Source of the DNA: Allopusillimonas soli
GTDB taxonomy: Bacteria; Pseudomonadota; Gammaproteobacteria; Burkholderiales; Burkholderiaceae_B
Reading direction: 5' to 3'
DNA length: 64,000 bases
NCBI RefSeq assembly: GCF_004153445.1
Contig: NZ_SDQC01000003.1
Location: forward strand, 372,001 to 436,000
The translations under genes and the position numbers were made by a program. The notes below the pieces were generated by a model. That model did not search any database, had not been told where the DNA came from, and saw nothing but the letters and a program-made list of their open reading frames with translations. This document shows, in pieces, positions 44,775-53,618 of this stretch (position 1 is its first letter; the number at the start of each line of letters is the position of its first letter).

Positions 44775-45317
44775 ATGGCTTTTCTTGAAAGAATCATCAT
44801 TTGGATAGAGCGAGTCTTTGATGTTGTAGCGGCACTGCTCATGATCGTGATCATGCTTATTGTGGTGCTGGACGTTTCCTTGCGCTACCTGCTCCATGCC
44901 CCACTGGTATGGGCCTATGACATGATCGGCCTGTATCTCATGGTGGGTGTATTTTTTCTATCCGTCTCAGGCACCTATGCAGCCCATAAGCACATAGGAC
45001 TGGACATCGTGGTGCAACATCTCGGTCCGCGCGGGCGGCGTTACGCTGAAATCTTCACCTCGGTGGTCAGCATTCCCCTCTTCTTCTTTATCACCAAGGT
45101 TGGCGCCGAACGCGCCTATATCAATTTCATCCACAACGACGCCACATCCGGCCTGGTGGCATGGCCAACCTGGATTGCCTCCATACTGGTGCCGTTGGGT
45201 ATAGGGCTGCTGCTGCTGCGATTGATATTCCGTTTGGCTGGCCAGATCGCAAGCCTGGCCACCGGACGGGATATGGTTGAGAACGCCCCGCTGATCACCA
45301 GTCAAGGCAGCGAGTAA
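44775..45317 (+). CDS. TRAP transporter small permease (DctQ family)
   Basis: This 180-residue protein starts at 44775 behind GGAGACATCACC. It has four transmembrane segments with the DctQ second-helix pattern (DVSLRYLLHAPLVWAYDMIGLYLM). It lies 34 bases after the TPP gene and 3 bases before the large permease. It is part of the third TRAP transporter of the window. Confidence 0.94.
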   Translation: MAFLERIIIWIERVFDVVAALLMIVIMLIVVLDVSLRYLLHAPLVWAYDMIGLYLMVGVFFLSVSGTYAAHKHIGLDIVVQHLGPRGRRYAEIFTSVVSIPLFFFITKVGAERAYINFIHNDATSGLVAWPTWIASILVPLGIGLLLLRLIFRLAGQIASLATGRDMVENAPLITSQGSE

Positions 45318-45320
45318 TTC

Positions 45321-46607
45321 ATGACGGCGATCTCCATTACCCTGCTCCTGTTTTTCATGATGGCCATGGGCGTACCTGTCGGCTTCGCCATGGGGGTGAG
45401 CGGAGCCGTTGGCCTGTATGCGGTGGGCAATTGGGACATGCTGCTGGGCGTGCTGGAGACCGTGCCGCTCTCCACGGTCAGCTCCTATGAAATGATCACG
45501 ATCCCGATGTTCCTGCTCATGGCCGAGCTGGTGCTCAAAAGCGGCATCGCGGATGATCTGTTCGACGCCGCAGCCGCATGGGTGGGCAGCCTGCGGGGCG
45601 GTCTAGGCATGGCCACAGCCATCGCGGGTGCCGGCTTCGGTGCCATTTGCGGAACCAGTACCGCCGCAGCCGCAACGCTGTCCGCCACAAGTCTTCCGGC
45701 CATGATCAAGCATGGATATGAGCCCAAGATGGCGGCTGGCGTCGTGGCCATTTCAGGCACGCTCGCCATGCTGATCCCGCCCAGCGTCGTGTTGATTATC
45801 TACGGCTTGCTGGCGGAAGCCAACATCGGGAGACTGCTGATCGCCGGCATCATTCCGGGCTTACTGATCGCCCTGACCATCATGCTGACGGTATATATCC
45901 TTGCAACGCTCAAGCCCTCTTCCGCGCCGGTGTCGCCCCGCAAGACCCTGTCCGAGAAAATCCACGTGCTCAAGGTCGTCGGACCGATGCTCGTCCTGAT
46001 GATGATGGTCACGGGGGTTATTTATACCGGCGTGGCCACACCCACCGAAGCCTCCGCACTGGGCGCCTTCGGCGCATTGTTGATTGCGCTTCTGCGCCGC
46101 AAAGCCACCGCAAGCGTGGTCCTGGATGCCGCCAAGCAGGCAGCCCAGGGCACCTGCATGATCGCCATGATTCTTATGGGCGCCAGCATATTCGGCTATT
46201 TCTTTACACTCACTTCGGTCACCCAGGATCTCGTCCAATGGGTAGGTGGCCTCCATATGCAGCCATGGCTGATCATGCTGGGTGTATTCGCGGTGTACAT
46301 AATCCTTGGCGCCTTCATGGACCAGATCGCCATCCTGGTGCTCACGGTGCCTGTCGTCTTGCCTGTCGTCATCGCACTCGGTTATGACCCCATCTGGTTT
46401 GGCGTACTGGTCATCGTGATCGCCGAGGTCGGCTTGTTGACCCCGCCCATGGGCCTGAACTGCTTCGTGGTGGCGTTTTATGCCAGGCGCCCCGTCACCG
46501 AGGTATTTGCCGGGATCTGGCCTCATGTGCTGGCCCATCTTGTGGCGATTGGCCTTCTACTGGCATTTCCACAAATCGTCTTGTGGCTGCCCTCCATGAT
46601 GAAGTAA
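45321..46607 (+). CDS. TRAP transporter large permease (DctM family)
   Basis: This 428-residue protein has about 12 transmembrane segments and the DctM patterns (GVPVGFAMGVSGAVGLY, MMMVTGVIYTGVATPTEASALGAF and LLTPPMGLNCFVVAFYA). It is the sodium-driven translocation subunit of the third TRAP carrier. Its start is preceded by the tail of the small permease gene (AGGCAGCGAG). Confidence 0.95.
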   Translation: MTAISITLLLFFMMAMGVPVGFAMGVSGAVGLYAVGNWDMLLGVLETVPLSTVSSYEMITIPMFLLMAELVLKSGIADDLFDAAAAWVGSLRGGLGMATAIAGAGFGAICGTSTAAAATLSATSLPAMIKHGYEPKMAAGVVAISGTLAMLIPPSVVLIIYGLLAEANIGRLLIAGIIPGLLIALTIMLTVYILATLKPSSAPVSPRKTLSEKIHVLKVVGPMLVLMMMVTGVIYTGVATPTEASALGAFGALLIALLRRKATASVVLDAAKQAAQGTCMIAMILMGASIFGYFFTLTSVTQDLVQWVGGLHMQPWLIMLGVFAVYIILGAFMDQIAILVLTVPVVLPVVIALGYDPIWFGVLVIVIAEVGLLTPPMGLNCFVVAFYARRPVTEVFAGIWPHVLAHLVAIGLLLAFPQIVLWLPSMMK

Positions 46608-46657
46608 GCACCCTGATTCTTATATGGCCGCAAGGCCGCCAACAAAGGAGACACACG

Positions 46658-47704
46658 ATGAAACGCCTAGCACGACATCCTCTTTTCTTAGCCGCTGCCG
46701 GCGCGTTGACGCTGGGCCTGGGCACAGCCGCCCACGCCGCGGACGACGCGCTCACGCTACGCATCGCCGACAGCCTGCCCAATGGCAGCTATATCTACAA
46801 GTTGGCCACCAAACCCTTCATGGACGAGGTCGAGAAACGCAGCAATGGCCAGATCAAGTTCAAATACTTTCCTGGGCAGCAACTTGGCAAAGCCAAGGAC
46901 ATGCTCAAGCTTACTCAAGCCGGCATGACAGACATCGGCTACGTCGGCCCGTCCTATGTGCGCGACAAAATGCCGCTGTCGTCCGTCTTCGAACTTCCGG
47001 GTGCGTTCTCGGACGACTCTTGCCAGGGGTTCACCGCCTTCTGGAACATGACCCATGACGGCGGCTTCCTGCAGAAGAACGAATGGGACACCAACAACGT
47101 CATTCCCATTCTGTCGGTCATCACTCGCCACCACATCTATGTCTCGAACGACAAGCCCATCCGCACACTGGATGATCTGAAGGGCCTGAAAATGCGAACA
47201 TCCGGCGGCGCAATGGCGCGCACCATGCAGGAGCTTGGCATGGTGCCCGTCAATGTTTCAGCACCCGAGACCTATGAAAGCATGTCCCGCGGCACGATAG
47301 ACGGCGCCTTTTACCCCGCTCAAAGCGCCTTTGACTACGGGCTGACAGATCTCATCAAAAGTGGCACCGAGACAAAGCACGTCGCCGGCGCGGTGCTGAC
47401 CTATGCCGTCAGCAAGAATACGTGGCGCAAACTCAGCCCCGAGCAGCAGAAAATCATCATGGATGTGGGCCACGAAGTCTCCACCACCAGCTGCAAGGGC
47501 TTTGATGCCGCCGAACAGAAGGCCATAGACCGCATGCATGAACTGGGCATCAAGACCATCAAGTTCGATGAGGCGGACAACAAGCGGGTGGACGAGGCCT
47601 TCCAACGCTCGTCGGAAAACTGGGCCAAGGCGTTGGATGAGCGCGGCAAGGCAGGCAGCAAGGCATTGGATGCCATGCGCAAGGCTGTCGCCGCTGTGCA
47701 ATAG
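46658..47704 (+). CDS. TRAP transporter substrate-binding protein (DctP family)
   Basis: This 348-residue periplasmic protein starts at 46658 behind AAAGGAG. The signal peptide ends in TAAHAAD (about residue 27). Binding-protein features are KMRTSGGAMARTMQELGMVPVNVS (binding Arg) and YESMSRGTIDGAFYP. The ligand is likely a carboxylate, as in most DctP proteins. It follows the large permease by 50 bases. Confidence 0.93.
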   Translation: MKRLARHPLFLAAAGALTLGLGTAAHAADDALTLRIADSLPNGSYIYKLATKPFMDEVEKRSNGQIKFKYFPGQQLGKAKDMLKLTQAGMTDIGYVGPSYVRDKMPLSSVFELPGAFSDDSCQGFTAFWNMTHDGGFLQKNEWDTNNVIPILSVITRHHIYVSNDKPIRTLDDLKGLKMRTSGGAMARTMQELGMVPVNVSAPETYESMSRGTIDGAFYPAQSAFDYGLTDLIKSGTETKHVAGAVLTYAVSKNTWRKLSPEQQKIIMDVGHEVSTTSCKGFDAAEQKAIDRMHELGIKTIKFDEADNKRVDEAFQRSSENWAKALDERGKAGSKALDAMRKAVAAVQ

Positions 47705-47769
47705 CACCGCGGCATGCGCGACAACCAGAGCCAGGATGCCAAGAACTCAAGGGCAGCTGCCCGATACCA

Positions 47770-47796
47770 CCACAGGCCTCTTCATGCGGCCTGTGG
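47770..47796 (+). terminator. hairpin between DctP and aldolase genes
   Basis: A perfect 9-bp stem (CCACAGGCC at 47770-47778, GGCCTGTGG at 47788-47796) with a 9-base loop lies between the DctP and the class II aldolase genes. No T tract follows, so it may only attenuate or protect the transcript; the aldolase probably still belongs to the operon. Confidence 0.4.
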
Positions 47797-47823
47797 CCCC
47801 TGGCATGTCAAAGAGGAATCACC

Positions 47824-48570
47824 ATGACAGCACGCTGTAGTGAACAAGAACGCCAGATCCGCATCGATCTGGCAGCCTGCTATCGTCTCATGCCTTTGTT
47901 TGGAATGAGCGACCTCATTTACAACCACATCACAGCCCGCGTGCCCGGTACGGATGATGAAATCCTGATCAACCCCTACGGCCTGATGTACGAAGAAATG
48001 ACCGCCTCCAGCATGGTAAAGATCAACCTGAATGGCGATATCCTGGATAATCCGAATAAAGACATGGATATCAACAAGGCGGGCTATGTCATTCACAGTG
48101 CGGTACATGGCGCGCGACACGATGTCGGCTGCGTCATCCACACGCACTCCCGGGCAGGCATGGCCGTATCCGCAATGAAGCAAGGCCTCCTGCCCTTGAC
48201 TCAAACGTCCATGCGATTCAGGGATATACGCTATCACGACTACGAAAGCGTGGCAGTGGATCTTGAAGAACGCGAACGCCTGGTGCAGGACCTGGGAGAC
48301 CAGGACGCCATGATTCTACGCAACCACGGTCTGCTAGTGGCATCGTCCAGCATCCCCGAGGCCTTCAATACCATGTACTGGCTGGAGATGGCCTGCCGCG
48401 TGCAAGTAGACGCATTGGGCTCAGGGCTGGAAATCAACATGCCCTCACAAGAGGTCATAGACAAGACACACTACCTCTACCTGCCCACCACGCGCCGGCG
48501 CTTCGGCTTGCTTGAATGGCCGGCGATGCTGCGTTACCTGGACAGGCGCAATCCTGGTTATGCTGATTAA
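47824..48570 (+). CDS. class II aldolase/adducin family protein
   Basis: This 248-residue protein has the metal-binding HTH motif (VIHTHSRAGMAVS, H106 and H108) and NHGLLVASSS further on, as in class II aldolases (fuculose-phosphate type) and ribulose-5-P epimerases. The GLMYEEMTASSMVKIN block near residue 53 is typical. It stands at the end of the TPP-TRAP cluster behind AAAGAGGAATC. It may cleave or decarboxylate the intermediate, but the reaction is not known. Confidence 0.9.
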   Translation: MTARCSEQERQIRIDLAACYRLMPLFGMSDLIYNHITARVPGTDDEILINPYGLMYEEMTASSMVKINLNGDILDNPNKDMDINKAGYVIHSAVHGARHDVGCVIHTHSRAGMAVSAMKQGLLPLTQTSMRFRDIRYHDYESVAVDLEERERLVQDLGDQDAMILRNHGLLVASSSIPEAFNTMYWLEMACRVQVDALGSGLEINMPSQEVIDKTHYLYLPTTRRRFGLLEWPAMLRYLDRRNPGYAD

Positions 48571-48941
48571 TATGGCGGGCGCTTACGCCTTGCTGGCGGG
48601 TCGGGATACAGCGTGTACTTGAAAAGATCCGGGTTGGCCAGCCTTGCCATCAACGCGGCAATTGACCTACTGGAAACCCATCGGCACGGCGCGGGGCATA
48701 TTCTGGTTGCTCAACAAAGAACAGACATCCGATGATTCCCAGCGTAGCGCCGAAAAGTAGATAATAGGCTGGCGTGATTCCCCCGCAGATACTAACCACT
48801 GCTTCTGTTCAAAAAGTGCAAAACCACTTCTTTCATGAGCGGTAACTGGTAAGAAGCGCCATAGAATCGCTGACAGCAAAACAACCTTGTAATCATCCAT
48901 ATCACTATCTTGCAGTCGTAGGAGCAGTATTCCCTTTAGGT
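48571..48941. other. 371-base gap without a recognised gene
   Basis: The stretch between the aldolase stop and the nuclease stop has no supported gene. A 77-residue minus-strand frame at 48667-48900 has no family signature. It marks the change from a dense catabolic operon to a patchy accessory region. Confidence 0.6.
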
Positions 48942-49979
48942 TTAGCCCAAGGCTTGATAACTTATTCCATGGCCTTCTGGCAAGATCGAGAAAATCTCAG
49001 CTAAAGCCCGTTCGGCTGACACTTTGCTCCACTGATTCATGAGCAGGTAGCTTTTGTCGTCAACGACAAACACCTCTTCCTCTTTACTGAAAAAGCGGTC
49101 TTCATCTTTACCATTGGCTGCTGCAATCGCCGGGGCAGTGTGTTGCCCATTCAAAGAAATAAATAGGCGATGCCCCCGCTTGGAAACGGCTGCCATAATT
49201 TGCTCAGGCTTTATACCAAGACCGATCACCTCTTGAACTACCTTGAAGATCAAACCCCGTTTATTCAGTGGCTCAAACCGTCCCGTTGATGTAATGACAC
49301 AGTATTTTGTGTAGTCTTTGCTTGAGGTTTGTGCGACTTCACGTTCCCGATTTTTCTCCCGAATAGCAACCTGGAACTCGGATGCCTCAGGAAGTGGAAT
49401 TACTTGTTGAATGTCCAAGAATATATTGTTGTCAGCAAGGTGCGGGCGTAAGCGCACGCAGGTGATATCCAAGCCTTGTTCATTTAGCCACAGCACTGAC
49501 GAGGTGATTTCTTTGGAAAAATCGGCGCTGGCCAGGACGATCCTTACTTGATTGTCTAGTGTGGGTTCGTCTTCGGATTCATCCAAAAACTCACGGATTC
49601 GCTCTTCCGCAGACTCCGTTGCTTTACCATTTTTCGATAGATAAGATTGGTGCGCCTCAACTGCTTGTCGAAAGGTCATCGTTGAGACCATGGCGGCATA
49701 GCGCAGAGCCTGAAGCTCCATGTGGCCACCATCCTCAGTTCGCTTTAGCTCAATTACAACCAGCTGTGCTTCTCTTGTCAGGCCCAGTAGATCAATGCGG
49801 CGCCGACTATCCTCCCAGTCGCCATATTCCTCAGCAAGAACCATAACATCTTTGGAAATGATCTCAACATGATCCTTCAGAATCCGCTGTATGTCAGTCC
49901 GTTCCCTTAAGCCAAGCTCATTGAACGAAGTCTGAGGCAGTTCGGTCAGCGTATCGCTGTTAAGACGGTAAATCGTCAT
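48942..49979 (-). CDS. NucS/DUF91-like nuclease-fold protein
   Basis: This 345-residue protein has a PD-(D/E)xK nuclease core: RRRIDLLGL with D63, then LVVIELKR with E77 and K79, and LQALRYA with Q90, as in the NucS/DUF91 nuclease domain. The C-terminal 200 residues are alpha/beta and not recognised. No partner gene (methylase, helicase, modification gene) lies next to it, so it may be a stand-alone defence or repair nuclease. It has a lower GC content by eye than the catabolic genes and no homology to phage genes that I recognise. Function is inferred from fold only. Confidence 0.65.
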   Translation of the reverse strand: MTIYRLNSDTLTELPQTSFNELGLRERTDIQRILKDHVEIISKDVMVLAEEYGDWEDSRRRIDLLGLTREAQLVVIELKRTEDGGHMELQALRYAAMVSTMTFRQAVEAHQSYLSKNGKATESAEERIREFLDESEDEPTLDNQVRIVLASADFSKEITSSVLWLNEQGLDITCVRLRPHLADNNIFLDIQQVIPLPEASEFQVAIREKNREREVAQTSSKDYTKYCVITSTGRFEPLNKRGLIFKVVQEVIGLGIKPEQIMAAVSKRGHRLFISLNGQHTAPAIAAANGKDEDRFFSKEEEVFVVDDKSYLLMNQWSKVSAERALAEIFSILPEGHGISYQALG

Positions 49980-50443
49980 ATCGGGTCTCGTCGGTAGTTA
50001 TTTTTGCTATGTGCCCTCTTGTTTGGTAGAGGTAAAATAGTTATACCAAATTTCACTATATTTATTTTTGCTGCATGTAATAACAGTTCAACGACGTTGT
50101 TGTATTTCGGAGCATCCCACAAATGTCTGTGAGTTCGAAACAAGCTCTTCACGCACAACGTCAAACACTGACAAAGCACTGGGATTAGTTCCAGCGCGCG
50201 GCAAAAACCCCTGGCTGGCGCAACCTTATAGACGCCATCATTGAACTAAATTCCGTTGGAGCCAGAAGATAGACATCCTTGAAGGCCTGCCGCTTGAACA
50301 ACGCATAACCGACATATTGAAAACCAGCAGACCCTGTTAGAGCACACATACCCATTAACTCCATGGACACGCACGAACTATGAACCTACCAAGCTCCGAT
50401 AACAGCGCCACTACTCATCACTGCTTAAAGCCCAACCGATGAA
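49980..50443. other. 464-base gap without a recognised gene
   Basis: AT-richer DNA upstream of the nuclease gene. It holds the likely nuclease promoter in its first 150 bases. A 61-residue minus-strand frame at 50185-50370 has no good ribosome site and no family I know. Confidence 0.5.
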
Positions 50444-50794
50444 TCAACGCCTGGATGACGCATCGTTGTCGGGTGTGGCTATGGATAGGCGAGCTCGCAG
50501 CAAACTGGGGCTGGCATCATCCCCAGCCAACGCTACACGAGCAAGTTGAACGAGGCGTAGCAACCAACCCGCCGACGACTCCACAAACATATCAGCTTCA
50601 AGTTCAGCGTTGCGCGAACCCATACTGATTCCCAGTTCCTGTTGGTTCAGCCACGCCTCAACGCCCTCCAAGGCCTCGTCATCGCCAAGCATGCTTACGA
50701 TATATGGAATGACGTCGATCTGCACATCCGTTAGTACATTATCCTCGACAATGCGCGGCCCGCGCGCTAGTTCGGCTAGATCCAGAGGTTTCAT
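50444..50794 (-). CDS. hypothetical protein
   Basis: This 116-residue protein (MKPLDLAELARGPRIVEDN...) starts at 50794 behind GAGAGTAGTGAA. It is mostly helical and acidic, without a signal peptide or membrane segment. I do not recognise its family. Its frame is closed and the codon use resembles the neighbours. It lies 47 bases downstream of the molybdopterin oxidoreductase gene on the same strand, and may or may not belong to that operon. Confidence 0.5.
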   Translation of the reverse strand: MKPLDLAELARGPRIVEDNVLTDVQIDVIPYIVSMLGDDEALEGVEAWLNQQELGISMGSRNAELEADMFVESSAGWLLRLVQLARVALAGDDASPSLLRARLSIATPDNDASSRR

Positions 50795-50841
50795 ATTTCA
50801 CTACTCTCGATGTTCATTAAGTTAATGACTGACATGCAGCG

Positions 50842-51618
50842 TCAGATACCTGCATACCACTCATAGCCGCGATCTTCCCAATAACCGCCTCGGCCACCCC
50901 ACAAGGTGTCGAAGGCAGAGACGACTTCAATCCGCATCAGGTACTTCGCGTGCTTGTAGCCCAGTTGTCGTTCAACCCTGAGGCGTAGTGGCGCGCCGTG
51001 CGCCACGGGAAGGTTCTTGCCGTTCATGGCATAGGCAAGGATCGTCTGAGGGTGATAAGCGTCGGGCAGATCGATGCTCTCGTAATAGCGCCCGCTGCCA
51101 TCAAACGTTTTCTCCAGCTCGTCCGCACAGTGGAATATCACATAGCGCGCACCGGGTTTGAGGCGCGCGATATCCAGGATCCGCCCGAGATGTACGCCTT
51201 GCCATTGCCCGATTGCGCTCCACCCTTCCACGCAATCGTGGCGAGTGATTTGCGTGCGCGATGGCAGGCGCTTCAGGTCGGCAAGCGACAGACTGAGCGG
51301 CTGTTGCACGAGCCCATCCACCTGCAGTCGCCAATCAACGAAACCGTGTTCGAGCAGATGCGCGTACTCCTCGGAATCGGGGGATTGAGTGCCGTTGGCG
51401 CGGAACACCGGCGAGAGGTCGGCCACGCTGTATTCCCTGGCCAGCGACTGGCGACCGAGCAGCAATCGCTGGCCGCTCATCGTCAGCTTCTCGGTATTGC
51501 GTAGCAACGCGCCAAACTGGGTACTTTGCGTCATGCGATCACAGCCGGCAAGCATGGCCACACCGGCGCCAGCCATCAAGCCGGTCAACATGCGTCGACG
51601 TGAGAAATTGGGCTTCAT
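50842..51618 (-). CDS. molybdopterin-dependent oxidoreductase (MsrP/YedY-like)
   Basis: This 258-residue protein has an N-terminal signal with twin arginines (FSRRRMLTGLMAGAGVAMLAGC), which is Tat-like and ends in a possible lipobox (LAGC). The oxidoreductase_molyb domain has the molybdenum ligand Cys in RHDCVEGWSAIGQW, followed by CADELEKTFDGSGRYYESIDLPDAYHPQT. It likely is a periplasmic reductase or oxidase related to MsrP (protein methionine-sulfoxide reductase). The cytochrome b gene overlaps by four bases and would carry the electrons; MsrQ-type neighbours are replaced here by a di-haem b-type protein. Confidence 0.88.
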   Translation of the reverse strand: MKPNFSRRRMLTGLMAGAGVAMLAGCDRMTQSTQFGALLRNTEKLTMSGQRLLLGRQSLAREYSVADLSPVFRANGTQSPDSEEYAHLLEHGFVDWRLQVDGLVQQPLSLSLADLKRLPSRTQITRHDCVEGWSAIGQWQGVHLGRILDIARLKPGARYVIFHCADELEKTFDGSGRYYESIDLPDAYHPQTILAYAMNGKNLPVAHGAPLRLRVERQLGYKHAKYLMRIEVVSAFDTLWGGRGGYWEDRGYEWYAGI

Positions 51619-52481
51619 GGTGCATCTCCTGAGCGATCGATGGCGTAACGCCCGCTGATCATCGACCGAACGTTGTTCCAGAAGCCAGACACGACGACCA
51701 TCAACACATGAACAACGACGAACAGCACGAGCGAGGACGCTGTGATGAAATGCCAGGTGCGTGCTGAAGGGCGCCCGCCAAACAGGTCGGGTAAAAAGGG
51801 AAAGGCGGCGTCAAGGCCCGGTGACATGGTCAGCCCCGTCAACACCATTAATGGAAGCAATACCAGCGCCACGAGCAGGTAGGTGATTTTCTGCAGGGCG
51901 TTGTAGCGCCGTGCCTCGTCACCCTTGGCAAAACGAAGGCGTGCATGGTCGGTCACCTCTTGCCATAGGTGTCGCAGTTTCAGTTGATCCCGGTTCGGCA
52001 ACAAGTCGCGCCGGATGTGGCCGCGCCAAAATCCATGCGCCAAGTAGACCAGGCCATTGATAACCAGCAGCCAAGCAAAGAGGAAATGCCAATTTCTTCC
52101 TGCGCCCAGATCATGGTAAGAGGGAATCGTGAGCCAAGCCGGAAACGCTCGGGCCGTGACCACATCGCCTTGACGAGAGGCGCCTAGAACGCCGGTTGTC
52201 TCGATGCGCAGCGCACCGATCCGCAAGAAGCCACGTACCCCATCTTCGTGCTTCTGGGATTCGATTGCGATGAATGCCTGATCGGCATCGGCCCCATACT
52301 CTCCCCAATATAGCCGGGGGTGTGCATTGAGAATCTGCAGACCGCTCAGCAGCAGAACAGAAAGACAAAACACATTTATCCAATGCGTCATTCGCACAAC
52401 GGCCGAATGCCGCTCGATGAACTGGCGCTGATCTGCATCATCAGCTGCCGCGAGCCGGTGCTTCGATTCAAAGGTTTTCAT
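51615..52481 (-). CDS. cytochrome b561-type membrane protein
   Basis: This 288-residue protein has four to five transmembrane segments of the bacterial cytochrome b561/Ni-Fe-hydrogenase type with likely haem histidines (HWINVFCLSVLLLSG, LVYLAHGFW and HFITASSLVLFVVVHVL). It overlaps the molybdenum enzyme gene by four bases and follows the DUF5666 gene by 51 bases. It should transfer electrons between the quinone pool and the molybdenum enzyme in the periplasm. Confidence 0.88.
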   Translation of the reverse strand: MKTFESKHRLAAADDADQRQFIERHSAVVRMTHWINVFCLSVLLLSGLQILNAHPRLYWGEYGADADQAFIAIESQKHEDGVRGFLRIGALRIETTGVLGASRQGDVVTARAFPAWLTIPSYHDLGAGRNWHFLFAWLLVINGLVYLAHGFWRGHIRRDLLPNRDQLKLRHLWQEVTDHARLRFAKGDEARRYNALQKITYLLVALVLLPLMVLTGLTMSPGLDAAFPFLPDLFGGRPSARTWHFITASSLVLFVVVHVLMVVVSGFWNNVRSMISGRYAIDRSGDAP

Positions 52482-52532
52482 GAAATACTCTCGCGCCGAC
52501 TGACCGATCTGCCAGTCGGCGATTGTGGTTGC

Positions 52533-53168
52533 TTACATTGGCGGGACAACACCGTCTTTTCCGACGATCACATTGCCGGCGGACAGAGTGCCCTTTGCAG
52601 CTTTTTCAGCGGGAATAAACACCACCGTGCCGGGCTTTACATCGTCGACCGTAGCCGGTGCAAGCGTGACAACGGGCGTGCCGTTGGGAATGGAGATTTT
52701 TTTTGCTTTGCCGTGATAGTTAACCGTTACAACGCTGCCATCTACCGACTTGACGGCGTCTCCGACGGTTGCGTTGGTCATCGTACTGTTCGGTTTCAAG
52801 TCCCAACCGTAGCTGCCTTCGCCGCGCCCCTTCATGGCGGGTGGGAAAATTAGCACTTCCAGCGCGCCGTCACCGCCTTCCGACTTGGGTAGCGATGCGA
52901 TGCCCACAAAATCACCCGGCTTGATATCGCTGATGCTGGCTTTCTTTACTGCCGACGCCATCCAGCCGTTTTTGAGCGTTACGGTTACTGGCTGACCATC
53001 GCGTGACTTCACTTGAAGTTGATCGCCCGCAAGCGAGACGACGGTGCCCCGCACGCGAACGCTCTGGTCAGCTGCGCTGGCGGTTGTGGCGGCGGTTAAC
53101 CCGCCGACGGCAAACATGACACCAGCCAGACCGCCAGTAAGAAGCTTGTGAAGTCGTGAAATATGCAT
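52533..53168 (-). CDS. secreted DUF5666-like OB-fold protein
   Basis: This 211-residue protein starts at 53168 behind AGGAGTTTCAAC. Its signal peptide (LLTGGLAGVMFAVGGLTAATTASAA) ends near residue 34. Two similar beta segments follow, with VRVRGTVVSLAGDQLQVKSRDGQPVTVTLKNG and VTVNYHGKAKKISIPNGTPVVTLAPATVDDVKPGTVVFIPAEK, as in DUF5666 proteins. It is the first gene of the DUF5666-cytochrome b-molybdenum enzyme operon. Function unknown. Confidence 0.82.
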   Translation of the reverse strand: MHISRLHKLLTGGLAGVMFAVGGLTAATTASAADQSVRVRGTVVSLAGDQLQVKSRDGQPVTVTLKNGWMASAVKKASISDIKPGDFVGIASLPKSEGGDGALEVLIFPPAMKGRGEGSYGWDLKPNSTMTNATVGDAVKSVDGSVVTVNYHGKAKKISIPNGTPVVTLAPATVDDVKPGTVVFIPAEKAAKGTLSAGNVIVGKDGVVPPM

Positions 53169-53618
53169 GTTGAAACTCCTGGGCGATAGCACATCGCCTT
53201 ATCAATACTCGGCGCATGAATGAGTAATACCGCCGAAAGCTGCGCCGGGAAAACTTTCGAAAGTGACAAATCGATTTGTGCAATCAGTTGCTAGTAGCGT
53301 GCGTGCTTGGCGCGACAAGTCCCGCAAAAGATCTCCGGCTTTAGCTCGCTTGCGTGTGCCTGCTCTAGGTCTGAGGAACGCCCTGCTGCGAGCTCTGATG
53401 TATGGGCGGTAGAGTTTGCAGGCATGACGCCGATGACGATGGTTGAAACAGCGGTTTTGGCGCTCACAGCGGATCCATAAAAACCAGGAGAAAAAGTGAA
53501 TAGAACTTTGGGGTTGCCGAGCATTTTCCAGAGTCTTGCCTTATTAAACGATCAACTAGTTGGTAGACAGTTGGATTAAAAAAATAGAAAACCTTTTCTC
53601 TTAAGAAAATTAAAACGT
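53169..53618. other. 450-base gap between DUF5666 and TetR genes
   Basis: No supported gene. The end near TetR (53555-53564) holds ACTAGTTGGT, which recurs at 54292-54301 on the other side of the TetR gene. A 77-residue minus-strand frame at 53291-53524 lacks a signature. Confidence 0.5.

Noticed and set aside
48667-48900. A 77-residue minus-strand frame after the aldolase gene
   Set aside because: No motif or ribosome site.
50185-50370. A 61-residue minus-strand frame in the 50.2 kb gap
   Set aside because: No ribosome site and no family that I recognise; the length is what chance allows.
53291-53524. A 77-residue minus-strand frame before the TetR gene
   Set aside because: No signal, motif or ribosome site; it could be chance in AT-richer DNA.
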